Part shown: in pieces, positions 1 through 7,567 of the stretch
Layout of the letters: every line of letters starts with the position of its first letter
How positions within the stretch are numbered: position 1 is the stretch's first letter
DNA from: Trebonia sp035294225
GTDB taxonomy: Bacteria > Actinomycetota > Actinomycetes > Streptosporangiales > Streptosporangiaceae
Direction of reading: 5' to 3'
NCBI GenBank assembly: GCA_035294225.1
Contig: DATGLH010000031.1
Coordinates: 1 to 51,904, forward strand
Length of the DNA stretch: 51,904 nt
The notes under the pieces: generated by a model
Told to the model about the DNA's origin: nothing
Seen by the model: only the letters and a program-made list of their open reading frames with translations
The model's database searches: none
Translations under genes and position numbers: made by a program

Positions 1-258
1 GCCCGCGACGGTGCCGCTCCCCGCCATGGCGCGCAGGGCCGCCGCCTGGGCGCTGATCCGTGCGGCGCGGTCACGTGCGAACTCGGCGAGGAACGCGTCG
101 AAGTCGGCGAAGTGCCGGTGCAGCACTCCCTTGGCTACCCCTGCTTCGGCGGTGACGGCGCGGCTGGTCAGGCCGCCGGGGCCGTCCCGGAGCAGGACGC
201 ACTCGGCGGCGTCGAAGAGCTGCCCGCGCGGGTCGCGAATGGCAACCCCTGTCGGCAC
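1..258 (-). CDS. TetR/AcrR-family transcriptional regulator (partial, N-terminal part)
   Basis: The minus strand encodes the N-terminal DNA-binding domain of a TetR repressor; the ligand-binding part lies beyond the left edge. About 86 residues are present, reading IRDPRGQLFDAAECVLL, then a helix-turn-helix with SRAVTAEAGVAKGVLHRHF, the classic TetR signature. I chose the GTG at 258 because an in-frame TGA lies seven codons upstream and a purine-rich ribosome binding site (AGGAAGGA) precedes it. The gene is divergent from the methyltransferase at 331. The perfect palindrome at 299-320 between them is the obvious operator, so the regulator probably represses both itself and the methyltransferase. 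The ligand cannot be told from the visible part. Confidence 0.85.
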   Translation of the reverse strand, partial: MPTGVAIRDPRGQLFDAAECVLLRDGPGGLTSRAVTAEAGVAKGVLHRHFADFDAFLAEFARDRAARISAQAAALRAMAGSGTVAG

Positions 259-298
259 TGGTCGTCCGTCCTTCCTTCACCGTCCGCGAACGCATCAG

Positions 299-320
299 TA
301 AATGGGCGTGTGCCCATTTA
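299..320. promoter_or_regulatory. TetR-type operator overlapping a leaderless promoter
   Basis: A perfect inverted repeat with 9-bp arms (TAAATGGGC and GCCCATTTA) around GTGT lies between the divergent tetR and methyltransferase genes. Its right end overlaps a -10 box TATAGT (319-324) that sits 6 nt before the methyltransferase ATG, so bound repressor would cover the promoter. A further half-site TGGGCGC follows at 324-330. Confidence 0.8.
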
Positions 321-330
321 TAGTGGGCGC

Positions 331-1182
331 ATGACCACTCTACCGTCAGGATCCGGGGGAACCGCTAAGGCAGGCGCCGGGGGCTACGACCAGGCGCAGA
401 CATCGCACCTCCAGCGGCAGGTCGCCGAGGGGTTCGGTGCCGTCGCCGCCCGCTACGACCGGGCCAGGCCGGCCTATCCCGCCGACCTGGTGGACCGCAT
501 CATCGCCGCCAGCCCGGGACGAGACGTCCTCGACGTCGGGTGCGGCACCGGCATCGCCGCCCGGCTGTTCCAGGCGGCCGGATGCCGCGTGCTCGGCGTG
601 GATCCAGACCCGCGGATGGCCGAGCTGGCCAGGCAGGGCAGGACCGAGACGGAGGTGGCGACGTTCGAGGACTGGGACCCGGGTGGCCGCACGTTCGACG
701 CGGTCATCGCCGCGCAGGCCTGGCACTGGGTGGACCCGGTCGCGGGCGCGGCGAAGGCCGCCGCGCTGCTGCGGCCGGGCGGCCGGCTGGCCGTGTTCTG
801 GAACGCCTTCGACCCGCCTGAGGACCTGCGCAAGGCGTTCGCCGCGGTCTTCCGCCAGGTGCTCCCGGATTCGCCGTCCGGCAGTTTCTGGGACAGGCCC
901 GCTGTCCAGGCCTACCGGGCCGGGTGCGCGCGGGCGGCCGGCGGGATACGGCAGGCGGGAGCGTTCGGCGAGCCGGAGGAATGGCTGTCTTGCTGGGAAC
1001 GCCCCTACACGCGGGACGAGTGGCTGGACCTGGTGGTGACCACCGGAGGCTTCACCCGGTACCCCGAGGCCATCCAGCACGACCTCCTCGACGGCCTCGG
1101 CGCCGCCGTCGGCGCGGCGGGCGGCGCCTTCACCATGTCCTACACGACGATCGCCCTCACCGCCGCCCGGGCGGCCGCCTAG
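331..1182 (+). CDS. class I SAM-dependent methyltransferase (Methyltransf_11 type)
   Basis: This is a 283-residue Rossmann-fold methyltransferase of unknown substrate. Motif I is DVGCGTG at residues 68-74, the acidic ribose-binding residue is in VLGVDPDP near residue 91, and AAQAWHWVDP is the motif typical of the family related to trans-aconitate and UbiE-like enzymes. The frame is open further upstream, but the ATG at 331 is preferred: it lies 6 nt after a TATAGT box, consistent with a leaderless transcript, and upstream codons run into the divergent tetR gene. The palindromic operator in its promoter implies control by the neighbouring TetR protein. Such pairs often modify small molecules, but nothing here identifies one. 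Confidence 0.88.
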   Translation: MTTLPSGSGGTAKAGAGGYDQAQTSHLQRQVAEGFGAVAARYDRARPAYPADLVDRIIAASPGRDVLDVGCGTGIAARLFQAAGCRVLGVDPDPRMAELARQGRTETEVATFEDWDPGGRTFDAVIAAQAWHWVDPVAGAAKAAALLRPGGRLAVFWNAFDPPEDLRKAFAAVFRQVLPDSPSGSFWDRPAVQAYRAGCARAAGGIRQAGAFGEPEEWLSCWERPYTRDEWLDLVVTTGGFTRYPEAIQHDLLDGLGAAVGAAGGAFTMSYTTIALTAARAAA

Positions 1183-1251
1183 CGGCCATCGCCGCCCGGC
1201 CGGCCGCTAGGCGGCCCGGGACGGGGCGCTGCCCAGGCGAGGCGCCCGGAA

Positions 1252-1320
1252 CGGCGATCGGATCCGGCGAGCAGGCCCGGCGATCGGACCCGGCGATCGG
1301 ACCCGGCGAGCAGGCCCGGC
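1252..1320. repeat. short degenerate tandem repeat
   Basis: CGGCGATCGGA recurs at 1252, 1278 and 1291, with CCGGCGAGCAGGCC following the first and third copies. It fills the gap between the convergent methyltransferase and zinc-ribbon genes. No coding potential was recognised. Confidence 0.7.
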
Positions 1321-1326
1321 GGTGGG

Positions 1327-1440
1327 TCAGCGCGGCAGCGGCTTGCGGTCCAGCCAGTTGCGGTAGCAGCGGCCGCACAGCTTCGTCACGTCATCGATCC
1401 TCGTGTACGAACCGCAGTCGAAACAGTAGCTCTCGTGCAT
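1327..1440 (-). CDS. 37-residue zinc-ribbon protein
   Basis: A very short minus-strand ORF starts at ATG 1440 and ends in TGA. It encodes a compact protein with two CxxC knuckles (CFDCG at residues 6-10 and CGRCY at 22-26) separated by 12 residues, then a basic tail RNWLDRKPLPR. That spacing is what a four-cysteine zinc ribbon needs. An in-frame GTG four codons upstream is an alternative start. The gene is downstream of, and in the same direction as, the permease at 1488-2780, so it may be co-transcribed with it. No function can be assigned; nucleic-acid or protein binding is typical of such ribbons. It is too short for usual gene finders. Confidence 0.65.
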   Translation of the reverse strand: MHESYCFDCGSYTRIDDVTKLCGRCYRNWLDRKPLPR

Positions 1441-1487
1441 CCCCGGCCTCACCCCCGTCCTGCTTCTTTATTCAGCGCAGCAGCGTG

Positions 1488-2780
1488 TCAGCTATTCCGG
1501 GGTGCCGGAAGCGGCCGGCGACGGCCGCCGCGCGTCCAGCGCCGGCCGGCCACGGCCGCGGCGACCAGCGCGGGAACGGCGAGCGCCCAGCCGCAGCAGG
1601 CGAGCACGGCCGCCACCGCGGCGGCGGCCGGGACGGCGGCCCGGCGCGCCGGGCCGCGCAGCACCCGGACGGCCGCGGCCATGCTGGCCAGGTATACCGC
1701 GAGGAAAAGCGCCGTCGGGATCGCGACGAGCGACGCCGGGCTCACCACGCCCACGCCGTAGAGCGTGATCAGCAGCAGGCCGGACCCGGCGATCGCCGCG
1801 AGGAACCGGGGCGCGGGCCGCCGGGGCTCGCCGCCCGTGCGGTCAGCCGGGCCCGTGCCGGACAGTTGCCGTGCCATGATGGCGGCGCCGTTGATGTAGG
1901 CGTTCGTGGTGCCGAGCGTCAGCACGACGGCCGCGACGGCCGCGACGGCCGTCCCGGCGGGACCGACCGCGCGCTGAAGCAGCTCGGCGAGCGGCACCAT
2001 GGTGGCTGCGTGGGAGCCGAGCACCCCGATCGTGACGACCGCAAGGCCGAGGTAGAGCGCGCTGGTGACCGCGAGGGCGATCGCCGCCACCCGGGCGAGC
2101 TGCCGGGACGGGTCGGTGAACTGGGTGGTCAGCGGCGCGACCGCCTCCCAGCCGGCGAACGACAGCATCAGCGTCGCGGCCGCGTGCCCGATGGCCAGCC
2201 AGCCGTGCGGGGCGAATGGCGTCCAGTTGGCCGCGCGCGCCGCCCCGGCCGCCCCGGCGACCGCCGTGACGACCACCGCGATCAGGAGCCCCACAAGGAG
2301 CAGCTGGGCGGTGGCGCTGGTCCGCAGCCCGCCGGCGGCCAGGACGAGCACGGCGAGCAGCAGCAGCGCGGCGATCGCGGCCCGGGCGGGCTGGCCGCCG
2401 CCGGCCAGCCTGGTGACGTAGCTGGCGCCGATCAGGCACACGACCGGGGCGCCCGTGACCACCCCGGCCAGGAAGGACCAGCCCGCCGCCAGCCCGGCGG
2501 GCGCCCCCAGCCCGGCGGTCACGTACCCGATCACGCCGCCGGCCGACGGGAAGCCGCGGCCCAGGGCGGCGAAGACCACCGCGAACAGGGCGGACAAGGC
2601 GAGCAGCGCGATCCAGGCGAGCAGGGACGCCGGGCCCGCCGCGGCGGCGGCAAGGCCGGGCAGGAGCAGCAGGCCGGGGCCGAGCAGCGCGCCGATGTAG
2701 AGCGCGGCGCCCCGGGCGGTCGTCAGGCGCGGTGGAACGGGGGTGCCGGCGCGACGTGCCGGCGAGGCTGTTTGTGTCAC
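1488..2780 (-). CDS. APC-superfamily amino-acid permease/exporter (YjeH-like)
   Basis: A 430-residue, almost entirely hydrophobic protein with about twelve predicted membrane helices. It starts with ARGAALYIGALLGPGLLLLPGLAA, which matches the first helix of APC transporters (GxGxxxLP). The GWEAVAPLTTQF segment in the middle resembles the sixth-helix region of the family. The start is the GTG at 2780. The gene is divergent from an Lrp/AsnC regulator, an arrangement common for amino-acid exporters induced by their substrate, so export of a branched-chain or methionine-like amino acid is the best guess. The transport direction is inferred from the regulator, not shown by the sequence. Confidence 0.82.
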   Translation of the reverse strand: MTQTASPARRAGTPVPPRLTTARGAALYIGALLGPGLLLLPGLAAAAAGPASLLAWIALLALSALFAVVFAALGRGFPSAGGVIGYVTAGLGAPAGLAAGWSFLAGVVTGAPVVCLIGASYVTRLAGGGQPARAAIAALLLLAVLVLAAGGLRTSATAQLLLVGLLIAVVVTAVAGAAGAARAANWTPFAPHGWLAIGHAAATLMLSFAGWEAVAPLTTQFTDPSRQLARVAAIALAVTSALYLGLAVVTIGVLGSHAATMVPLAELLQRAVGPAGTAVAAVAAVVLTLGTTNAYINGAAIMARQLSGTGPADRTGGEPRRPAPRFLAAIAGSGLLLITLYGVGVVSPASLVAIPTALFLAVYLASMAAAVRVLRGPARRAAVPAAAAVAAVLACCGWALAVPALVAAAVAGRRWTRGGRRRPLPAPRNS

Positions 2781-2884
2781 GCTTCAGGCTCGCCGAAACC
2801 GGTTCGCATGCGATGGCGAATATCACCTCGCTATCCCGCTGTGACGGCGATAAATTGCGTCAAACCATCGAGAGGATGAATTCC

Positions 2885-3364
2885 ATGTCAGATCGTCTCC
2901 CAGACAAGGTGGATCGTGCCATCGTGACGCGCTTGCAGCGAGACGGCCGGATCGCGAACGTCGACCTGGCGGACGCGATCGGCCTGTCGCCTTCCGCGTG
3001 CCTGCGGCGGGTCCGGGCCCTCGAGGCCAGCGGGATCATCGCCGGATACCACGCGGAGGTCAGCCGTGCCCGCGCCGGGCTCGGCCTGACCGTCTTCGTG
3101 GGGCTCAAGGTCGAGGGGCATTCACGGGAGACCTCCTCGCGGGTCGAGCAGGCGCTGCTGGCCATCCCCGCGATCGTCGCCTGCTACGTGGTCTCCGGAG
3201 CCGACGACTTCCTCATCGAGGCCGCCGTGCCGGACCTCGCGAGCTACGAGCGGCTGCTGCTTGACCAGATCCTGGCGATCCCTTCGGTCACCGAGGCGAC
3301 GTCCACGTTCGCCATCAGGACGGTGCTAAGCCGCGGACCGCTCCCGCTCGGCCATTGGCGATGA
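2885..3364 (+). CDS. Lrp/AsnC-family transcriptional regulator
   Basis: A 159-residue one-domain Lrp regulator. Residues 5-55 form the HTH (DKVDRAIVTRLQRDGRIANVDLADAIGLSPSACLRRVRALEASGII), followed by the RAM/AsnC ligand-binding domain with the conserved IPAIVACYVVSGADDFLIEA segment. Two ATGs lie close together. The second, at 2885, is chosen because GAGAGG at 2870-2875 lies 9 nt before it. The divergent permease and the shared, relatively AT-rich 104-bp intergenic region suggest that it controls the permease and itself in response to an amino acid. Transcription past its stop would run into the inverted carA fragment. Confidence 0.92.
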   Translation: MSDRLPDKVDRAIVTRLQRDGRIANVDLADAIGLSPSACLRRVRALEASGIIAGYHAEVSRARAGLGLTVFVGLKVEGHSRETSSRVEQALLAIPAIVACYVVSGADDFLIEAAVPDLASYERLLLDQILAIPSVTEATSTFAIRTVLSRGPLPLGHWR

Positions 3365-3375
3365 GCACCGGGGCA

Positions 3376-3505
3376 CCTCGATGCCGGGGTCCACCGCGGC
3401 GACCCGGAACCTGGTCCTGGTGCCCGGGGGCGGGCTGACCGGGTACGGACGGGGGTGGTCACGATCCTCGCCAGGCCCGGCGCCGGCCATCCCGGGGCTG
3501 GCCAG
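3376..3505 (-). pseudogene. carA: decayed 130-bp fragment of carA (interior segment)
   Basis: On the minus strand this segment aligns end to end with carA bases 19959-20088 of the same window (LASPGMTGADLARIV to AAVDLGIK). By eye I count six substitutions, one missing G and one extra C over 131 columns, about 94 percent identity. The two indels break the carA frame, so it cannot encode that peptide. It starts 11 bp after the lrp stop and ends 3 bp before the end of the MFS gene. No insertion-sequence ends are visible. RNA read through from lrp on the plus strand would be nearly complementary to carA mRNA. Whether it is a relic or functional is open. Confidence 0.9.
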
Positions 3506-3508
3506 GCG

Positions 3509-4798
3509 TCAGCGCGGCGCGGCGGGGAGCGGGCCGGGCAGGGCCGCGCCGCCGGGATCCGCGGGCACGGTGTCGTCGCTGCGGATGGCGCGGATATCGC
3601 GCGGGATCAGGCAGAGCGCCGAGACCGCGACGATAAGCGCCGCAGCGGCGAACTGCGTCGCCGGGACGCCGACGGCGGCCGCGATCGGGCCGGCGATCAG
3701 CGCCCCGAGCGGCGTCGCCGCCATCGACCCGAGCGCGTCGTAGGAGGAGACCCGGGCCAGCTTGTCCGGCGGGACGCGGGTGGCCAGCGCCACCGTCCAC
3801 TGCACCATCATGACCTCCATGGCCGCGCCGAGGCAGAAGGCCGTGAGGCAGATCGCGGCCAGCGGCAGCGTCAAGGCCAGGGCCAGCGGGGAAGCCGCCA
3901 TCGCGCCGCCGGTGAGCACCACGAACAGCATGGGCCTGCGCGGGGTGTAGCGCAGCGACACCAGGCCGCCGGCGATCAGGCCGGACGCGTCGGCCGCGGT
4001 GATCGCCCCCCATGCGGCCGGACCGCCGAGGTGCAGCCTTGCCACGACCGGCCCGAGCACCTGGAACGCCGCGTACCAGGCCATCACCACCACGCAGAAC
4101 TGCGCGACGACCGCCCACAGCCAGGTGTGCGAGCAGAACTCCGCCCAGCCCTCGCGCAGCTCGGCCAGCATCCCCGGGCCTTTCGGGCCGCGTGCGGCCG
4201 CGCGGTTGCCCCGGATGGCCAGCAGCAGCGGCACCGTGCCCGTCATGCCCGCGGCGCACAGGACCAGCGCCCAGCCCGGCCCGGCCGCCGCGGCCAGCAG
4301 GCCGCCTGCCGCGGCGCCGGCCATCTGCCCGGAGTTCATCGCCAGCCTGCTGATCGAGCTCGCTTCCTGGAGCAGCGTGCCCGGCACTAGCTGGGGGAGC
4401 AGCGCCTGCGAGGCCGGGTAGAACATGGCCAGGCCCGTGCCGGTGAGGGCCTCGAGAACGATCATCGCCCACAGCGGCGGCCTGCCGGCGAGCACGAGCA
4501 GCCCGAAGACGCCGTCGCCCGCCGCGATGGCCAGGTTCGCCGCGATGATAACGCGCTGCGGCGGGAAGCGGTCCGCGGCCACGCCGCCGGCCAGCGCGAA
4601 CACAAGCGTCGGCGCGATCTGCGCGGCGAGGACATAAGAGAGGTCGGCGGCGGAGCCAGTGCTGTTCAGCACCGCGAACGAGACTCCGACCAGCGAGAAG
4701 CCCGCGGCCGCCGGCGCGAGCAGCCGGTCGGCGAGCAGCAGCCGGAAGTCACGGACGGCGAGCACGCGGAACCGGCGGGCAGGTGCGCGCCACAGCAT
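3509..4798 (-). CDS. MFS transporter (MFS_3/EntS-like exporter)
   Basis: A 429-residue major facilitator protein with about twelve hydrophobic helices. The opening FRVLAVRDFRLLLADRLLAPAAAGFSLV is characteristic of the MFS_3 group, and the loop after helix 2 reads GGVAADRFPPQRV, the MFS motif A. The middle loop (GNRAAARGPKGPGMLAELREGWAEF) separates the two halves. It starts at ATG 4798, and its stop falls 3 bp from the carA fragment. The neighbours give no hint of the substrate; family members export siderophores, macrolides and other drugs. Confidence 0.88.
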   Translation of the reverse strand: MLWRAPARRFRVLAVRDFRLLLADRLLAPAAAGFSLVGVSFAVLNSTGSAADLSYVLAAQIAPTLVFALAGGVAADRFPPQRVIIAANLAIAAGDGVFGLLVLAGRPPLWAMIVLEALTGTGLAMFYPASQALLPQLVPGTLLQEASSISRLAMNSGQMAGAAAGGLLAAAAGPGWALVLCAAGMTGTVPLLLAIRGNRAAARGPKGPGMLAELREGWAEFCSHTWLWAVVAQFCVVVMAWYAAFQVLGPVVARLHLGGPAAWGAITAADASGLIAGGLVSLRYTPRRPMLFVVLTGGAMAASPLALALTLPLAAICLTAFCLGAAMEVMMVQWTVALATRVPPDKLARVSSYDALGSMAATPLGALIAGPIAAAVGVPATQFAAAALIVAVSALCLIPRDIRAIRSDDTVPADPGGAALPGPLPAAPR

Positions 4799-5072
4799 GA
4801 CGATGTCCGTTCTCAGGGCAGCCAGGGCGATCCACAGTACGTGCCGCCCTTGCGGCCAGGCAATTCATTTTCCGGGCCGGTCCTCATCCCCGGCGATCTC
4901 GTCGCGCTCGACGGCGGTCACGGCCGCATACCGCGCCGGCGCGCCCGGGAGAGCCATGGGAATCCGCGGAGGATGGCGCATACGTTCGGGATGATCTCGA
5001 TTCACGCCGCATGGCGGGGGACTATCCGGGACGGAGGGGATCGCGCACCGCGGAAACTGGCAGACTGGAAGG

Positions 5073-6533
5073 ATGTCCGTTACCGATCCCGTCACGGTAG
5101 CCGGTATGGCGCGGCAGGGCGCCGGCGAGCCGTGCGTGCTGCTCAAACTAGGCGAAATCGTACTCAAGGGCCGCAACAGGCAGCAGTTCGAGCGGCTGCT
5201 GCACGCCAATATCCGGGCGGCGGTGCGGGACACCGGACTACCCGTCGAGCTCCTGCCGCGCGAGGGGGTCGTGGTGCTCCGCGTGCCGCGGCGGCAGCGC
5301 ACCGAGGCGGAGCACGCGGCCGCCGTGGACCGCGTGGCCGAGCGGGTCAGCGACGTGCCGGGGATCGTCCGGGTCTGCCGGGCGCTGCGGGTGCCGAAGA
5401 CGCCCGAAGCGGCGGTCGCGGCGGCGATCGAGCTGACGAGCAGCGCCAGCGGCGCGTTCGCGGTCCGGGCACGGCGGCGGGACAAGCGGTTCCCGGTCAC
5501 CTCCGCCGAGCTCGCGGTGGTCATCGGCCGTGAAGTGCAGGCCGCGCACGGGCTGCCGGTCAACCTCTCCCGCCCGGACACCGAGATCTTCGTCGAAGTC
5601 GACCAGCACGAGGTGTTCGTGTTCACCGGCGGGCTGCCGGGGCAGGGCGGCCTTCCGGTGGGGATGAGCGGCCGGGCGGTCGTGCTGATGTCCGGCGGCA
5701 TCGACTCGCCGGTCGCCGCCTACCGGATGATGCGGCGCGGGCTGCGCTGCTCGTTCCTGCATTTCTCCGGCATGCCGCTCACCGGCCCCGAGTCCATATA
5801 CAAGGCGTACGCCCTCGTCCGCGGGCTCGACAGGTTCCAGGGCGGCTCGCGGCTGTTCGTCGTGCCGTTCGGGAAGGCGCAGCAGGCGCTCGCCACCTCG
5901 GGCGCCGACCGGCTCCAGGTGGTGGCGCAGCGGCGGCTGATGCTGAAGACCGCGGAGGCGCTGGCGAAACGGCTGGACAGCGCGGCGCTGGTGACCGGCG
6001 ACTCCCTCGGCCAGGTCTCCAGCCAGACGCTGCCGAACATCGCCGCCCTCGACGACGCGGTATCCCTGCCGATCCTGCGGCCGCTGCTTGGCTGGGACAA
6101 GACCGAGATCATGGCCGAGGCGCGGCGGATCCGCACGCTCGCCATCTCCGAACTGCCCGACCAGGACTGCTGCACGCTGCTCACGCCGCGCCGGGTGGAG
6201 ACCAGGGCGCGGATCGACGACCTGCGCCGCATCGAGGGGCGCCTGGACGCCGGCGAACTGGCGGAGCAGCTCGCCGCCTCGGCTCAGGAGTACCGGCCGG
6301 AGTTATCCGGCCGGCCGGGGTCGTCCGGTTCGCGTGCCCGGTGCGGTCGTCAGGCCGGGGATGCGGCCGGGGTCGTCCGGTTCGCGTGCCCGGTATGGCC
6401 GTCAGGCTGGGCATGCGGCCGGGGGGTACGGGGGGGCGTCCCCCCGGAGATATACAGCGTCCGCCCGGCCAGCGGCGACAGGTGCAGCGCGACGCTGGCC
6501 AGCTCCCGCAGGTCGGATTCGATAAGCGCCTGA
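5073..6533 (+). CDS. thiI: tRNA 4-thiouridine synthase / thiamine thiazole sulfurtransferase ThiI
   Basis: ThiI adenylates and thiolates U8 of tRNA and can supply sulfur for the thiamine thiazole. The order is as expected: an N-terminal ferredoxin-like part (LLKLGEIVLKGRNRQQFERLL), a THUMP domain to about residue 190, and a PP-loop ATPase with SGGIDSPVA near residue 208. DQDCCTLL lies near residue 364; like other actinobacterial forms it has no C-terminal rhodanese domain. Homology ends near residue 405. The last 80 residues are read through a 52-bp tandem duplication and then antisense to aroF, so the frame overlaps the convergent aroF by 184 bp. A weak -10 (CAGACT) or a close GGAAGG precedes the ATG. 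No TPP riboswitch is seen. Confidence 0.9.
   Translation: MSVTDPVTVAGMARQGAGEPCVLLKLGEIVLKGRNRQQFERLLHANIRAAVRDTGLPVELLPREGVVVLRVPRRQRTEAEHAAAVDRVAERVSDVPGIVRVCRALRVPKTPEAAVAAAIELTSSASGAFAVRARRRDKRFPVTSAELAVVIGREVQAAHGLPVNLSRPDTEIFVEVDQHEVFVFTGGLPGQGGLPVGMSGRAVVLMSGGIDSPVAAYRMMRRGLRCSFLHFSGMPLTGPESIYKAYALVRGLDRFQGGSRLFVVPFGKAQQALATSGADRLQVVAQRRLMLKTAEALAKRLDSAALVTGDSLGQVSSQTLPNIAALDDAVSLPILRPLLGWDKTEIMAEARRIRTLAISELPDQDCCTLLTPRRVETRARIDDLRRIEGRLDAGELAEQLAASAQEYRPELSGRPGSSGSRARCGRQAGDAAGVVRFACPVWPSGWACGRGVRGGVPPEIYSVRPASGDRCSATLASSRRSDSISA
6317..6420. repeat. 52-bp tandem duplication at the thiI/aroF junction
   Basis: Two adjacent 52-bp units (6317-6368 and 6369-6420) differ at only a few positions, and both begin GGGGTCGTCCGGTTCGCGTG. 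The unit is not a multiple of three, so the duplication shifts any frame crossing it. It lies where thiI and aroF should both have ended, and appears to be why both frames overrun. Confidence 0.9.
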
Positions 6534-7468
6534 GGGCCGTCGCACAGCGCGGTCTCCGGGTGCGGATGCACGTCGACGATGATGCCGTCGGCGCCGACGG
6601 CGATCGCGGCCCGGGACAGCGGGAGCACCAGGTCCCGGCGCCCGCCCGAGTGCGAGGGGTCGACGATGACCGGCAGGTGGGACAGGCGCTGCGCGACCGG
6701 CACCGCGCTGATGTCCAGGGTGTTCCGCGTCGCCTTCTCGAACGTGCGGATGCCGCGCTCGCACAGCACGATGTCCAGGTTGCCGCGCTGGGCGATGTAC
6801 TCCGCGGCCATCAGCCACTCCTCGATGGTGGCGCTCATGCCGCGCTTGAGCATGACCGGCTTGCCGGCGCCGCCGACGGCTTGCAGCAGCGGGAAGTTCT
6901 GCATGTTGCGGGTGCCGACTTGCAGCATGTCCGCGTATGAGGCGACCAGTTCCACGTCGGCGGGGTCGACGACTTCGGTGACGACCGGCAGGCCGGTCTC
7001 TTCCCTGACGTCGGCGAGGATCCGCAGGCCGGCCTCGCCGAGCCCCTGGAACGCGTACGGCGAGCTGCGCGGCTTGTAGGCGCCGCCGCGCAGCAGCGAG
7101 GCGCCGGCCGCCTTCGCCATCTTCGCGGCCGCGAGCGTCTGCTCGGGAGTCTCCACCGCGCACGGCCCGGCGATCACGGTCAGCGTGTCCGGCCCGATCG
7201 GCACTCCCGCCACCCAGATCACCGAACGCTCCCGGCGATGCTCCCGGCTCACCAGCTTGTACGGGACGGAGATCCGCACCACGTCGGACACGCCCGGCTG
7301 CGCGGCCAGGTTCAGCGTCGCGGCCACGTTGTCGATGTCGCCGCTCAGCCCGATGATCGTCCTGGACGCGCTGCGGCTGACGAACGCGTCGCCGCCCGCC
7401 TCGCGCACCAGGCTGACCACGTTGTCAGCGTCTTCCTCGGTCGCGTCCGCGGCCATCACCACAACCAC
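6350..7468 (-). CDS. aroF: 3-deoxy-7-phosphoheptulonate (DAHP) synthase, type I-beta with N-terminal ferredoxin-like domain
   Basis: DAHP synthase joins phosphoenolpyruvate and erythrose 4-phosphate, the first step to Phe, Tyr and Trp. Residues 1-70 form the small ferredoxin-like regulatory domain seen in Thermotoga-type enzymes. The TIM barrel follows with AGPCAVE (100-106, metal-binding Cys), RGGAYKPRSSPYAFQG (PEP binding) and DPSHSGG (metal His). The start is GTG 7468. Homology ends at LAGRTLYISGG; about 27 extra residues are read through the GC palindrome and tandem duplication into thiI. An attenuator and a Phe/Trp leader peptide lie upstream, so expression probably tracks charged tRNA-Phe and tRNA-Trp. 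The nearby PASTA kinase resembles the aroG-pknL neighbourhood of mycobacteria. Confidence 0.93.
   Translation of the reverse strand: MVVVMAADATEEDADNVVSLVREAGGDAFVSRSASRTIIGLSGDIDNVAATLNLAAQPGVSDVVRISVPYKLVSREHRRERSVIWVAGVPIGPDTLTVIAGPCAVETPEQTLAAAKMAKAAGASLLRGGAYKPRSSPYAFQGLGEAGLRILADVREETGLPVVTEVVDPADVELVASYADMLQVGTRNMQNFPLLQAVGGAGKPVMLKRGMSATIEEWLMAAEYIAQRGNLDIVLCERGIRTFEKATRNTLDISAVPVAQRLSHLPVIVDPSHSGGRRDLVLPLSRAAIAVGADGIIVDVHPHPETALCDGPQALIESDLRELASVALHLSPLAGRTLYISGGTPPRTPRPHAQPDGHTGHANRTTPAASPA
6429..6446. terminator. G/C palindrome between convergent thiI and aroF
   Basis: A perfect 7-bp stem (CGGGGGG / CCCCCCG) with a GCGT loop. It belongs to the G6:C6 palindrome type also seen at 13867 and 46422, and probably ends transcription from both sides. 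No U-tract is present. Confidence 0.5.
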
Positions 7469-7518
7469 CTGGCACTCCCCACTTCCTGTTGGCGCACACC
7501 GGCCGTCCCGGCCACGCG

Positions 7519-7554
7519 AAAAGCCCCGGGCCGCATCCGGCCCGGGGCTTTCGC
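7519..7554 (-). terminator. attenuator terminator hairpin upstream of aroF
   Basis: On the minus strand a perfect 12-bp stem (AGCCCCGGGCCG / CGGCCCGGGGCT in plus-strand terms, 7522-7533 and 7538-7549) with a 4-nt loop is followed by TTTT. It lies 14 nt after the stop of the Phe/Trp leader peptide and about 50 bp before the aroF GTG, the position of a Rho-independent attenuator. Confidence 0.85.
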
Positions 7555-7567
7555 TAGGTCGCTTCCG

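Noticed and set aside
112..330. Upstream extension of the methyltransferase frame
   Set aside because: It is antisense to the TetR gene and lies across the palindromic operator; ATG 331 has a well-placed -10 box.
3376..3505. Insertion sequence or phage attachment site as the cause of the carA fragment
   Set aside because: No terminal inverted repeats, target duplication, transposase or integrase is visible nearby.
4865..4980. 38-residue minus-strand ORF upstream of the MFS gene (MRHPPRIPMALPG...)
   Set aside because: The composition looks protein-like, but there is no ribosome binding site, no recognised family and no supporting context.
4799..5072. TPP riboswitch upstream of thiI
   Set aside because: I looked for the CTGAGA and ACCTGATCTGG-like cores of the TPP element and found neither.
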